A DNA stretch of 64,000 nucleotides from Nansenia antarctica (lineage: Eukaryota > Chordata > Actinopteri > Argentiniformes > Microstomatidae). This document shows, piece by piece, positions 1 through 15,837 of the stretch. Made by a program: the position numbers and the translations under genes. The notes beneath the pieces are model-generated. The model made no database searches, was not told where the DNA came from, and saw only the letters and a list, made by a program, of their open reading frames with translations. The stretch is from positions 47,274,626 through 47,338,625 of the forward strand of contig OZ022341.1 in the NCBI GenBank assembly GCA_963989245.1. The letters are read 5' to 3'. Every line of letters starts with the position of its first letter. The stretch's first letter is position 1.

Positions 1-905
1 CTTGTTTGTCAATGTTTCCTGATACTCTCTCTGGGTTAGCCAGTCTGTTTCAAGTCTTCTCTGCCACTGTTTTTTGAGAGACTGACACCCTGGTTGATCT
101 CTTGTAGGCTATGTGACTTTTTAAAGAATGAGGTTTCTATGGTTCCATGGCCACTCCAAAACTTGACCCACTTACATTGGGCTGTCTCCTACTTTTTCGA
201 AAATTGGACAAGGCTTCTCTCTCATTTGAGACTACTCTAAGAACAGAGAGCTGTAAGAATATTAATTTGAGAAGCTTCCACTCTCTGAAATCTGTGAAAT
301 TTAGAGAGTGCATGTCAACAATGGCAAAAGTCTCACCTTTTAACTGACAGTGTTACAAAACCTCTACAAAAAAGCATTGACAAAGGACATATTTTTAACC
401 TTAGATTTAGCTTTTAGTTTTGTTTCTGTAATTTTTAAGTAACCCTCATGATAATTATGCGACTGCAGTGGTTTTTAAGAAATTGTAATGCACACCTTAT
501 GTTGAAAATGTTTACAGAGGCAATGTTTTGTTAAACAAATGTGCATCGATATAAATATTTATGGTTTATTTGAGGGCAATTTTCCCTTTTGTATTTTGTA
601 TTATCCCTTTTGTATTATCATTTCGAGGCTCATGTACAGGAATAACCCCCTCGACCTCTGCTCACTTTTCAAATTACACAATTCAGAGTGTGAATCACTG
701 ATTATCTTGGATAACGCACAGTGTGCCCTTGGCTGTGTGGCAACGTTGTGACAATGTTCTCTGCTGCCCGGGTGCCAGGTGAAATGTTTTCCTCAAGTGT
801 TTCTACCATGCTTCTCTAATTTATGTCCTCTCTGTGTATTATGGGAATTCTTGTATTTTCCTGAAGGTCTTTTTTCCATTGAATAAAATCTTAAGTAATT
901 TACGA
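1..905 (+). other. Probable 3' UTR end of an upstream plus-strand gene
   Basis: The stretch has no convincing coding exon. It ends with a canonical AATAAA at 882-887 in an AT-rich context, followed by sequence of a different character. This is what the tail of a last exon looks like. The gene body would lie left of the window. The strand and the assignment rest only on the polyadenylation signal, so this is an inference. Confidence 0.35.
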
Positions 906-1269
906 TCTTGTGAGGTCATTTTCTTTCAGCCCTGTACACTCAAAGGTTGGATACATTACTAGTACAACACATGAAGTGTAGATGTGTACTTACGTAAGTG
1001 TCAATATGCAAGCAGGTGATGCTGCATAGTTTTCTATATAAGTAGAGCTTTGGAAAAAAGTGTGTTTGAGTAAAAACTTACATTTTTGTTTTATTCTGTA
1101 AACTGACAACATTTCTCTCAAATCCCCCCCCCAAATATTGTTATTTAGTACATTTATTTGCAGAAAATGACAACTGGTCAAAATGAAAATAAAAATATGC
1201 AGTGTTTTCAGACCTCAAATAATGCAAAGAAAAGAAGTTCATATTCATTTTAAACAACATAATACTAAT

Positions 1270-1570
1270 GTTTTAACTTAGGAAGAGTTCAGAAATCAAT
1301 ATTTGGTGGAATAAACTTGATTTATTTTCAATCAGCTTGCATGCATCTTAGCATGCTCTCCACCATTCTTTCACATTGCTGTTGGGTGACTTTATGCCAC
1401 TCCTTGTGCAAAAACAAGCAGCTCAGCTTTGTTTGAAGGCTCTCTGGTGGTGATCACATTCAAGAGGTTTTCAATGGGGGTCAGGTCTGGAGATGCCATG
1501 ACAGGGTATTGATCTGGTGGTCCTCCATCCATTCTGTGATTGACCTGGCTGTGTATGGAGGTACCTTTGT
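1270..1570 (-). mobile_element. Degenerate Tc1-like transposon fragment
   Basis: The minus strand resembles the transposase part of fish Tc1-like elements, as recalled from the family: wording such as GACTTTATGCCACTCC and AGGTTTTCAATGGGG on the plus strand is typical of antisense Tc1-like copies. No open frame or terminal repeats survive, so it is a fossil. Confidence 0.45.
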
Positions 1571-1674
1571 GTCTTAACGCTGCAATCCAAAGTTGTAAGT
1601 TGTAAGCAAAAAAACTAAAACTTCAAGCAAAAAAAAGTATTTAGAACAAAAATACCTCACATTTTTTCTGCATT

Positions 1675-1856
1675 GTCAAAATTTAGTTGTTGTTTTTTTA
1701 CATAATCTGATCCATTAGGTGTTTATTAATGCCTGTGTGGTGTTATTTTTAAAATGTTGACATTTTCCATCTCACAAAACATAATGGAATGTAAAAACGC
1801 TCAATATCTCTGAACTACCCTAAACGGAGATAGAACCGTATAATTCTAAGCTCACA
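1675..1856 (+). repeat. Dispersed repeat, copy A (inverted partner at 32.7 kb)
   Basis: This AT-rich segment is found again in reverse orientation at about 32714-32925. Shared landmarks are CTGATCCATTAGGTGTTTAT, TGCCTGTGTGGTGTTATT, and GGAGATAGAACC followed by TTCTAAGCTCAC. It has no coding capacity. It is probably an unclassified mobile element. Confidence 0.6.
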
Positions 1857-2031
1857 ATTTGTGTCTTTGTCGAGATTTTGAAACAAACAACACTGCTAAA
1901 AAGCCCCAAAAATATTGTTGCAATCAAATATTATACAGCTGTAAAAGTTTTGAGGAGAAAAAATATAGATACGTTTTTCATTTGCGTTTCAAATCCTTTT
2001 TTGGGGACAAAGTTATTTTGGGGGGTTTCAA

Positions 2032-5603
<3,572 letters not shown>

Positions 5604-5673
<70 letters not shown>
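5604..5673. repeat. (TG)n microsatellite closing the tandem duplication
   Basis: This is an uninterrupted TG tract of about 70 bp. Unlike the tracts at 2034 and 3829, it has no GCGT extension. Confidence 0.95.
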
Positions 5674-5675
<2 letters not shown>

Positions 5676-5902
5676 ACAGAGACACATCGACAACACACCA
5701 TGAGGGGTCTGAGAATTGCTGTAATGACTAAAAGAAAGGCCAAACAGGTTGCCAAATTTTGCTCTGTCTCAGCTATTATTGGCAGCTTGGCCGTGTGGAG
5801 AAGGAGGTGTTATGTGTACCCTTAAGTGTTCAGTGCTGCTTAGCCCCGAAATATTTGATTCCCTGTTTGTTTAATATAATTTGTGGAACCAAATAAAGTA
5901 TT

Positions 5903-5905
<3 letters not shown>

Positions 5906-5975
<70 letters not shown>
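5906..5975. repeat. (TG)n microsatellite
   Basis: This is a perfect TG tract of about 70 bp. It directly follows an AATAAAG string. Confidence 0.95.
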
Positions 5976-5979
<4 letters not shown>

Positions 5980-6717
5980 CGAATAAACATGGATGTCATG
6001 CATTTCAAGTGGCATCTTTGTAATCATGACAACGTAGACATGTCTAAGAATGCATTTCACCATTGTAAATGATCAAAATAGTGAAAATACCACCACTCAT
6101 CCGTGATCACCTTAGCCGAGGTGCTTGGGCAGCCAAATGCTGGAGGCCAACTTGCAGAACGCTCACTTTTTTATTTGATAACTTAACATGATTAAATGAC
6201 CACTGTCAGTTCATTCGTGTGAACCACGAGGTGGCGCTGTAGCGCTAGTTTCACTTCCTCTCAGCTCGCGCCGGATGTTTTCAAGCGCAGCAGCATCAAA
6301 GGCAGCATGTATGATAAGGGTCGCATGGGCAAACGCTTCGTCTGGAGGAATTGTTACCTATATATGGTAAGTCAGAGATAAAAACCAATGTCGTGGATTG
6401 TATAGATCATTTACTGTATATCGGTGTATCTGCAATGATGCTCGTCTTTCTAAGGAGGGTGCACGCCCCACGGAGGAAGCCAGTCAGTCAGTCGTCCTCT
6501 CTCCAGTCTGTTGTCCGGTGGCATGAGAGACAGTTGTCCTGTCTGGGGGGCGGCCAGCTAAACAGCTCCACTTACCGGTGCCTACAATACTATCAGGTTT
6601 TCTTTCCAACCCTTACAATCGCTAGCTAGATAACTTTTCCGACTCCAAAAGCCAAGCCCAGTAAAGACCTATTATAACACTCGGTAAAACGCGGTGTTGT
6701 AAACGTGCACAACAAGC

Positions 6718-6720
<3 letters not shown>

Positions 6721-6767
<47 letters not shown>

Positions 6768-6828
6768 TGCGTGTGCGTGTGCGTGTGTGCGCGTGCGTGT
6801 GTGCGCGCATGCGTATGTGTGTGTGTGT
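6721..6828. repeat. (GT)n with interspersed GC units
   Basis: The tract is a GT array that decays into GTGCGC-type units. Open frames across it are only Val-Cys repeats and are not genes. Confidence 0.95.
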
Positions 6829-7192
6829 TAGATTTGAATGTGTCTTTAGTTATTCAGATTTGGAAATGTTCCTTACTTAAGCTTCAGTTAGTGTCTCCAT
6901 ATTTTCTCAGTGTTGCAGAAAAATCCCCAATATTTGGACAGGGGTTTGACAAGGTCAGATGCAGGGGCGGCGCTAGGGGGTGGCTACTTGGCTACTACCG
7001 GATGTTTTCTGAAAAGCCACGAATGTTTTACAAAAAAAAAAAAAAAAAAAAAAAACTCTCATGAGTAACGTGCAGTACCGGAGTCCAACAGAGAGGCAGC
7101 AGCTGCGCGACATTAGCCTGCGTACTGCGTAGCCTGCCCTGCCCTGAAGAAGAAGTGATCTCATTCAGTGCCTGACTTGCAAAATTGTAAGG

Positions 7193-7298
7193 ATGGATAT
7201 CCCAAAGTTGTTTTCAACAAAACAAGCGCCAAGAACTGTTGCAGCAGCAGTATCAGCAGCTGACAACAATAACATCACCAGCAGTGATGATGTTTCAG
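7193..7298 (+). other. Possible first coding exon of a decayed hAT/ZMYM-type transposon gene
   Basis: An ATG opens a 35-residue peptide that begins MDIPKLFSTKQ and ends at TTTCAG followed by GTTTGT, a possible donor. Short MDI-(R/P)-x-F starts are common in hAT transposases and ZMYM1-like proteins, from family knowledge. The sequence GGGGCGGCGCTAGGGGG at about 6964 upstream resembles a hAT terminus. The right end and the rest of the gene were not found, so this is tentative. Confidence 0.25.
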
Positions 7299-7428
7299 GT
7301 TTGTGAATCTTATTAGAAAGGTGACTGACTCACTGACACTACTTTTCCGGTTTGCTAATGCTAGCTGGCTATCATAACATAACGTTATGTTATAATGAAA
7401 ATGAAACATAGCAAGGTACTGTTACGGT

Positions 7429-7913
7429 TAGGGATGCTCCGATCTGGATTTTTGGGGCCGATACCGATCACCGATTTTTTTCCTCAAGATCAACCGATAC
7501 CGATACCGATACCGATTTTTTTTTAAAATACATAATTGTAGGCCTACTGACTGGATAGCCTACATATTTGTTGCTTTTTAGACAAAAGTTTTGATCCATT
7601 AGGCACCAAGCAAACGCAGACCCATTTTTATGGCATAGTAAAGGTCTGGCCTATCACCCAGTTAGGGCCTGAAGCCCAAGTCAGTCGATATGGCTGTATA
7701 AAAGACATCATAAACGTGGCCTTCATGGTTTACATACTGTTACGTCCTCCTATGTTTTCTGTTCAGTTATCTGTCTTCCCCAGAAAAAAGAAAAAAAAAG
7801 AAAAAAAAAAAGATCGGTTTTTGCGATCGGCCATTTTTGCCGATCACCGATCGAGTCATTTGGAGTGAAATCGGCCGATTTAAATCGGTGGCCGATAAAT
7901 CGGAGCATCCCTA
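7429..7913. mobile_element. Non-autonomous hAT element with perfect 8-bp target duplication
   Basis: The terminal inverted repeats are TAGGGATGCTCCGAT and ATCGGAGCATCCCTA. They are flanked on both sides by the identical octamer GTTACGGT (7421-7428 and 7914-7921). An 8-bp target duplication is the hallmark of hAT transposition. Sub-terminal sequence is rich in CCGATACCGAT motifs. The 485-bp body has no transposase. Confidence 0.93.
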
Positions 7914-8886
7914 GTTACGGTACATGGTAAGAAATCAAACAAAGGATAATACTTATACAAATAAAGTGAATAACAGGCTGATAGTCTTTGATATCTGCAC
8001 TCTGGTTGACTGAGTAACAAGTGAAAAAGAATGATGTAACGTTAATGTTACAGCTAGTAAACATGGAGTAACCACATTAAGTATGCCCTTATGGTAGTAT
8101 GTATGTATACAGAACATGACTCAAATCTATCCTAAGATGTAACGCTAACTAACTAAGTTTGTTTAATGTCCCAGGGGGGATTTGATTTCACAGTACTATA
8201 CACAGGCCAACAATACATGTAATATATCGTCATATAACACAGGACAAGACAATCAATACAATATAAGTGGTGAGCACAGAGTCTGCCCTGATATACATAC
8301 TGTAACATAACTAGCCTCAGCCCATCAATTATGTAATTCTATACAAATATAAATGATGGTGACTGACAGGGGGAGCTACGTGTGCTGACCTCCCTCTGTG
8401 CCCAGAACCACCACAATTAGTTTGCTTCATTAAAGGGTGTGAATGTATATGTGTTCTCCAGTGCCTTTTGTCCGCTTTAAGGTGGTGGTAAGTTGAAGGT
8501 TGAAGGCAAAATTTTAGCTAGCTCTCACCCTGTCTGGGTCCAGAGGTTCTGTGAACAAAACCGTTTGGCTCACATTCTCTCATAGTCTTGTCCTGTGATG
8601 CTGATGCTGTCATTTTTTTGGTCATTGTCGTTGTTTTCATCCGCTGTCCATCCTTGTTGCTTGTGTTTTTTTTTTTTTTTTTTTGGAGAGGAATCATCTG
8701 CGCAGCCAGCCTCCATTCTCAGCAGCGAAAAGTGTAGTTGCTGCCGGTAATTGAGGCTGGCTTGTGGGCTTTGAAGGGTCCGAGAGAAACTTGTGTAAAG
8801 CCCTGTCGTTCTCTTTCTTCCTCTTAATTTTTGTTTTTTTTGCACTTTGCTGCACCCGAAAGCATACCGAAAAGCTGCTAAAAGTT

Positions 8887-9500
8887 ATAATAATAATAAT
8901 AACTTTATTTGTATAGCACTTACATCAAAGTGCTTTACAATAGGTAAGCAGCAGTTTAAAACAATTTAAAATAACTATTTCAATTTAGAAACAGCAGCAG
9001 TTTAAAACAATTTAAAATAACTATTTCAATTTAAAAACACACAATTTCGCAGCACAAATACAATAGGTAAAAACAACAATTTTAAACAAATTAAAAACAA
9101 CTATTTCAATTTAAAAACACACATAATTACACAGCACAAATACACAGCCTATGACATGTAGACAACAGAAAACAGGTGGGTCTTTAACTTAGTTTTAAAC
9201 ACTTTCACTGATTCTGCCTGTCTGATGTCCAATGGAAGACGGTTCCAGAGAGAGTTGGTGCACGAAAGGAGAACACACGCTCACCGATTGTCTTTTTTCT
9301 GACTCTAGGAACAATGAGCAGGGCAGAGCCTTGTGAGCGCAGAGCCCTTGAGGGCACATATGGGTCGAGAAGGTCCTTTAAATAAGAAGGCGCAGTGCCA
9401 TTTATAGCTTTGTAAGTTAGTAGCAGCATCTTGAAGTCCACTCTAACATGGACAGGGAGCCAATGAAGACTAGATGTCGCTGCAGTGATGATCCACCACT
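8887..9500 (-). mobile_element. LINE fragment: C-terminal ORF remnant and 3' end
   Basis: On the minus strand an open stretch (about 9205-9500) reads LHWLPVHVRVDFKMLLLTYK and then SYLKDLLDPYVPSRALRSQ. This is the well-known C-terminal tail of fish non-LTR retrotransposon ORF2 proteins. Downstream lies a 3' region with a CTTTGATGTAAGTGC-type motif and a terminal (ATT)n tail (8887-8902). It is 5'-truncated. A related copy lies at 55885-56250. Confidence 0.75.
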
Positions 9501-9780
9501 GCAGCGAAAATATTTTTCCCCACATATTTGTCGCTAACGTAACGTTGTGTTTGTTTATTATTAGATATTTTTTAACAAAAATAATAATATATATATATAT
9601 ATATATAAAAATAAAAAAAATAAAACTTTATTTCATGTCAAGTTTTAGATAGGATTGTAAGATCTTTAAAATATTTTAAAATATATGTGTAACATTAGGC
9701 AGTTGATGTTCTTTACCCCTCTCTGTCTGGGCCCCCTAGTGGCGAGCGGGCCCTAGGCATTTGCCTAGAATGCCTCTAGT

Positions 9781-10306
9781 TGATCCGTTGTAGGTACAGG
9801 ATGTATTCAGGTCTGTTCGGGGTCCTGCCATTGCAGATGACATTACAGATTAGAATTTACAAAGTGTGGCTAAAACAAGAACATGTGAAGACCTGATGTC
9901 TTAGAAAATATTTTTGAAAAGAGAGCAGCCAGCAGTATCATTATGACAGGAAAGATGCGTATGGCTTGTAAAGACGGAAATGCAAGGGTGGCGTCTTCAG
10001 ATTTGTTCACTCTGGGACCCGGTTTAAAAAAATAGCGTGTTCAGGCTCCCAGAACGCGGTTCCGTGTGGACCAAACGTCCATACGATAAAAAAAAAACGT
10101 TATATGAAACCAAAGAATTGGGACACCCGTACCCTACACGTGAATGCGCAAAACCGAGCTGTAGGGGTGAAATGGGATTGGACCTAATTCTGTTCATTAT
10201 AGCCTACTTCTGTTTTTTAGACAGATCAATCTAATTCTATGGCCAGGTGTTTTAGGTTTCTGTGTTGGTGTACGCCTTGTTTGTTCTCTAAAACATCTAA
10301 ATGTTT

Positions 10307-10355
<49 letters not shown>

Positions 10356-12232
10356 CACACACACATACACACACTCACACAATGGCCCTGAGACCTGATT
10401 TCCCTATGTATGTGGCCAGAGATGCCTGGAGGTGGGATGGCCCCTGGAAGTGAGAGGCTTTTGAAACAGAAGGGTGAAAGAAAAGGTCAGAGAGCACAGT
10501 GGCCATAAAGACCCTTCTGCTGCTCCTTTGATTCCTCATATCTCAGGGTCTGCTAATAAATTGGCTCTGAATCTTTTTTTCCTCCAGTATTTGCATGATT
10601 CAGTCAATGTTAGCATCTCTGTTTTAAACACGTTGTTAACTCAGACCTAAAGTCTAGGAATTTATTTGTCATCTATGGCTGTTTCTAACCGCAGCTCAAG
10701 GGTATTTGTGTGCCTCCAGCAGTTATTATTCACTATTCTTTCTTTTCTTTTTTTTTTTACACATTTTGAATTGGTTGACTTGTGTAGAATCAAATCTACA
10801 TAGGCTATATATATATATATATAATTTATATATATATATATACAGTTGTGAAAAAATATATGAAAACCTTTCAACATATGGACATTTGATTATTATTTTA
10901 ACAATATTGAGAGATGGAGGTAAGTTTGATTTCTGAGATGTGTGCAAGGAGGAAACCCTTGGTGTAAAAAAAAAAAAAAGTTAAAAAAGTAGTTTGCCAG
11001 AGAACACCTAGGCGAATACCAGGACTTCTGGAACAATGTGCTTTGGACAGATGAATCCAAAGTTGAATTATTTGGGCACAGTAACAGAAGACATGTTTCT
11101 TTTTTACATTACAAATACCTACAAAATATATAATGTGTTGTTACATACATTACTGTGGGTCAGCCTTACTGTAATCCAAAGAACCTGAAACTAGCCATCC
11201 CTTGGCTGCTTGCATTACTAAATAGCTTAACCTATATGATTAATAAATATGTGAGGACTGTAGCCTAGCAGCTCATGCTCCATACACACACAGCTGCTGA
11301 GGGGGTCCTGTAAGTGTGTCTGTGTCTTGTCATGTCTTTAGGACAGTATCAGAGCCAGTCCCATCTGAGCTGTGTGTTCAAGGCTACTACAAGATGGCCT
11401 ACATGTGTTACTATGTGAGAGTCACTCTGGTACATCTTTCAATTGCAATGCATCTTGAATACAGTGAATCTTTAAGGATGCTGAAAACAGCGATATTTAA
11501 CTATTTCTCGAGTTTCATTCAAACTTTCTCAGCAATTGTAACATGATTACAAAATGGCACTGGACCTATAAAACCACACGCCTATAAAAGTAATTTTGGA
11601 ATCATAAAAAGGAAAAAACAACTAGGCTAGATCTTAAAGATCATTTATTTGGTCTTGGTTTGTGTTTGAGCAAAACAAGTTATTAGAATATTTAGAGTTC
11701 TGGGAACTAGGCCTAATTCATGTTAAACTAGGATTTGGATTAAAGTATTTATTTCAAATGCGTAGGCCTAGGCTACATTTCATAGTTGGACTTAAATTCT
11801 AGGAACTAGGCTTTTGTTGTTCTGAGTCATTTTGCTTAAGTGTGCCGTAACAATGAAAATGTGTACCTTTTCATACTAATTTGGACATAAAACATTTGAT
11901 GTGTATCACCCCCCTCACACACACACGTCCTATCCCCCTCCACCCACCACTGCCCTTTCCTCAAACTCACTTAAAGGACAGGCGAAGGCTCTTAATATGA
12001 TTTGGCCCATTATTTCTGCACGACCCTTTCCCCCCACCCCCATCCCAAAACAAAGAGGCCAGAGTGACCGCAGTTCCCCAACTAGCCAGGTGTTCCCCAC
12101 TGCTAGCCTGCTCCAATAGCAGTGGCCTCATGTTGCAGCTGCCCACATGGCTCCCTTTGTGTGGCTCTATTGTTGCCCACACACCCCTCGTTGATTCATC
12201 GGCAAGGGGAGACCTTTTCAGAGTGTGTGTGT

Positions 12233-12279
<47 letters not shown>

Positions 12280-15200
12280 CGTGCCTTGAGGATACCGGGT
12301 TTGCATGCATCTGCTTGCCCGCCTGTTGTTTGTGTGCGTCTCATTGTGAGGTCACTGTGCTCCTATTGGAGGACAGGCAGCCACTCTATAACGGGGGAAT
12401 GGCAGACACAGCTCCATCTGTTCAGCCATTCATTGTTCAACCTGCCTGGCTCTAGGGAAAAACAGTTGTGGTTCACAGCGGCTCTAAGGCCCTTGCAAGA
12501 GATGCTCCGTTCATGTAGCTCATGGTGAACAGCATCCTTGGATTTTGAGATTGGGGTAAGAAGTGGAGGCTTTTCTATTTTGCTCTGGTCCTTTTTTAAA
12601 CCAGGGGTCTATATGCACAACCCTCTAAAGGCATTTGTAATGCCGGAATGAACAGAGTTGTTTTTTCAAGAGCACTGAACGGAGTATCACAAGTTGGATG
12701 TTATTGTCCTGAACTCAGGGGTAAGTGGACATATGTGTACTGTTCTTTGAGGCTATTTCACTACTCGCATCATCTGTTTCTCTATGCAACATTGTGACGC
12801 CAAAGCAAGAGAAGGACCTGTTTCATCCATCATCACCACGTCCTACTGCACCTGTTGGACAGGTTTCTCCCTTGTTTTGTTTATTCATAATTTAAAAAAA
12901 ACAAGCAAGCAAACATAAATACAATAAATTCAAAGACGTATTTCCATTGTGGTCCTCAAACTCACAAACCGTAAAGGCCAATGCTGGAAGTGGACAAGGG
13001 TGATGATACTTATTTGATCTTATTTGATATGTCTGTTAGAGTGAATGTTGTAAGAGATGCCGGTACTGAAACACAAGACAATTGGAGGTGCGTTATTATT
13101 TAAACCCATACAGAGTAATGGACAGTACTTTTTAGGGTGTGTGTTATGTTTGTTGACCAGTTAGTCAGACAGTGTGCAATACTGTATATAGCTATATGTT
13201 TTGTTGTTGTAAAAACCAAGCTAAGTTTAATTTCTGCGATTAAGTTTGGAATCAAAACCTTGAAACAGCCTAAACCTGAACCATCTGAAATTAGTTTAGT
13301 TATGTGGATAATTTCATTCATTTCAATGTTTTGATAAAAAATATTTATTTTTGACTTAGCAATGAAACTTCCTTTGCATGACTTGAAAGGCAGGATCAAC
13401 TAGATTGAAGACTCTAGAAATGGTCTTACTGGGTGGGCATGGTGGAGGGGGCGGGGGGGGGGGGTTGGGAAGTTGGTGTAGGTCGTGTTGCTGATGATGA
13501 GAAGGTGGGAGGGGCCTATGCTATGTTATGTATTTGAGGGTTAGGCTATAAAAGAATGTTCCCCTTATTGTGTCACGTGACGTCTTTGTGGCGGGCTGTA
13601 CGCAGCAGGCTCCATGGAGGGATGTATAGGGAGCGGGAGCGGTGGTGGAGGGAGTACACCAGTTGCTCCTACCCTCTGGCTCAGAAGGCATCTGTTGCTC
13701 TGACGCCAGGAAAGCCCACAGCCCCTTCAATCTTCCCCCAAACCCTCCCCCCCCCACGCTGGGCCCTTTCCTTTGTTTAGCATACAGCTTTGCAGACGTT
13801 AGCATCCCCCCCACACCACAACCAAAGGGACACCCATCCCGCACCCCTCAGCCCCATACCATTGTGTTACATATTCATTACGTCTTCGATCAATGGATGC
13901 CACCAATGCTCTGGGGTGTGGGTGGGTGGGGGGGAGGGCTACTGGCTAGCTGCTGTTTTGAAAGATGCCAACAACCAAAACAGGAATCGGTCCTATCGGA
14001 TAGCCTGACAAGGTTTGACACACAGAGTTTCAGGGTATTATTAATGTTATACACACCAGAACATATTTCATCTCTGACCTCACAGTATTTAATTATTTTA
14101 TTCCTATTATGAGCAGCTTCCGGAAGTTGTTGAAGACCGGTTACGTGTGGCTTAAATCGCCATCGTGCTGCTTTCTTTCGCAGTGGGTGTCACTCCTCAC
14201 ATTCATTCAATTCCTTTATGTGAGGCTGCGGGTCTTCTCTAAGTTATTCAAGCTCAAACCTTCATGCCGTCATGTTCGTTCGTCATACCTGGAAGTTTCT
14301 GATCATCTGGAGTGCTGACTCATTGAAGAACCTCTGATGAGTAATACAGTTAACTTGAGGAGCGAGAGAAACAGAGAGCTGGGCGTACGTACACGGCTCC
14401 CACGCTACACCTCCTTGAGTAGGACTATGACTCAACACTACTCAACACTACATACGCAGGCTGGAGAGAGTCTGCCTGTCACCCACCTCTAGGCAGGTTG
14501 AACAGAGAATACGGCTTCTGGCAGGGCGCTAACGGGCACATAAAGCCCCCACCCAACTATGGCTGCTGCCTTGTGCTGTAAATGTGGCATTGTTGAGGAC
14601 AGCCAGCCGGGCACACTTGAGCCCCTCCTCTTCCCCTGGTCCTCCTTTGTGCGCCCATGAGCTATGCTATTCAGGCTCTATCTTGGCATTTTAAGGGGAA
14701 GTGCTTTCAACAGCTGCAGCTTAGCAACTGCGGGCCAATGTTGCTAAGCAGCCGTCTTTCATACAATGCGCCCCCCCCCAACCACACCATGGCAACTTTA
14801 AAGGGACTTTAAATGTCATCCTATATCAAAAACATTCTGATCAGGCTTATCTGCTAACACAAATACTTTTTCCAGGCTAACATCATAGCGTGGAAAGGAT
14901 AGAGGATGTAGGCAAGTCGCCTACTTTTAAAGTGCTATGCTGGTGTCTTCAGAGTGTTCTGTGGTTTCGCCTTACCCTGACCAAGAGTCTTTGGTGAATA
15001 AAGGAATGACTATCTGTCTTTTTTATTTGTATTTTTAATGTATGGGAAAACACTTTTTTTTTTTTTTTTTAAATGTTGTGTTAAATTTATTTTCTGAATG
15101 TGTGGTATGACTGTCTGAATCATGAATTAGCAACGATGTGGACAAAATGTTATAACAACAACTAGCCTAGAAGTTCATTTGGTTGTTTTAAGTCTTCGGT

Positions 15201-15834
15201 AAGACCATTTATTTACCGTTATTTATTTTCAATGAGCATTTTTCAGTTCTTGCATCTCACTTTCACTGAATTGAAATGCAATTGACCCCAACGTTGGTGC
15301 CCCATATGCCTATGATTACATCAGTGGCAATTGCAGTGATCTAGTGGCGTTGATTGCCTCTATGGCTTCACTGTCTCTAATGATTTACTTAGCGTTCCTA
15401 GTGTTCTAATGAGTGACCCCCCCCCCATGGGTGGAACCATATGGTCCTGATGAGGGAGGGGGTTGCGGGGGGGGGGGGTCAAGGCGGCTACCCCACAGAT
15501 AACGGCCGTGTGTGTTTAAACAGGGCACCCTCTGTTCCCCCAGATTTATGTGCTGTGACGTGGCCCGGGTGAAAGCACACAGTGGTGGCTGCCTCCCCTA
15601 AAAGAGCGGGAGTCCATTAATTAGGACAGGGTCCCCGTAGGAATGGACTCTCTTTGTTTCTGTGCCCTGCTGGGCAGGCCCGCTCAGGTCAGCCAGTCAA
15701 AGCCAATAGAAGTGTTCATTGGACGTGACCCAAATTTCCTAGGACAACAGACGTCAAAATAATATTTTCTTAAAACCACACAGGCTAGTTGGCTAGTTGA
15801 AGCATGTCAATATTTGTCAATAATTGTTTATGCA
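9781..15834. other. Gene-poor spacer, no gene recognised
   Basis: No exon or ORF with coding character is visible on either strand. It contains (CA)n at 10309-10350, AT runs near 10808-10841, and (TG)n at 12222-12277 interrupted by single substitutions. GC-rich stretches near 10380-10560, 11990-12180, 13560-13720 and 14580-14760 look unlike the surrounding AT-rich DNA. They could be regulatory elements of zc3h12c or untranslated exons, but nothing in the sequence proves it. Confidence 0.4.
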
Positions 15835-15837
15835 TTG

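Noticed and set aside
539..751. 70-residue ORF near the left edge
   Set aside because: AT-rich, no recognisable motif, and within a probable 3' UTR.
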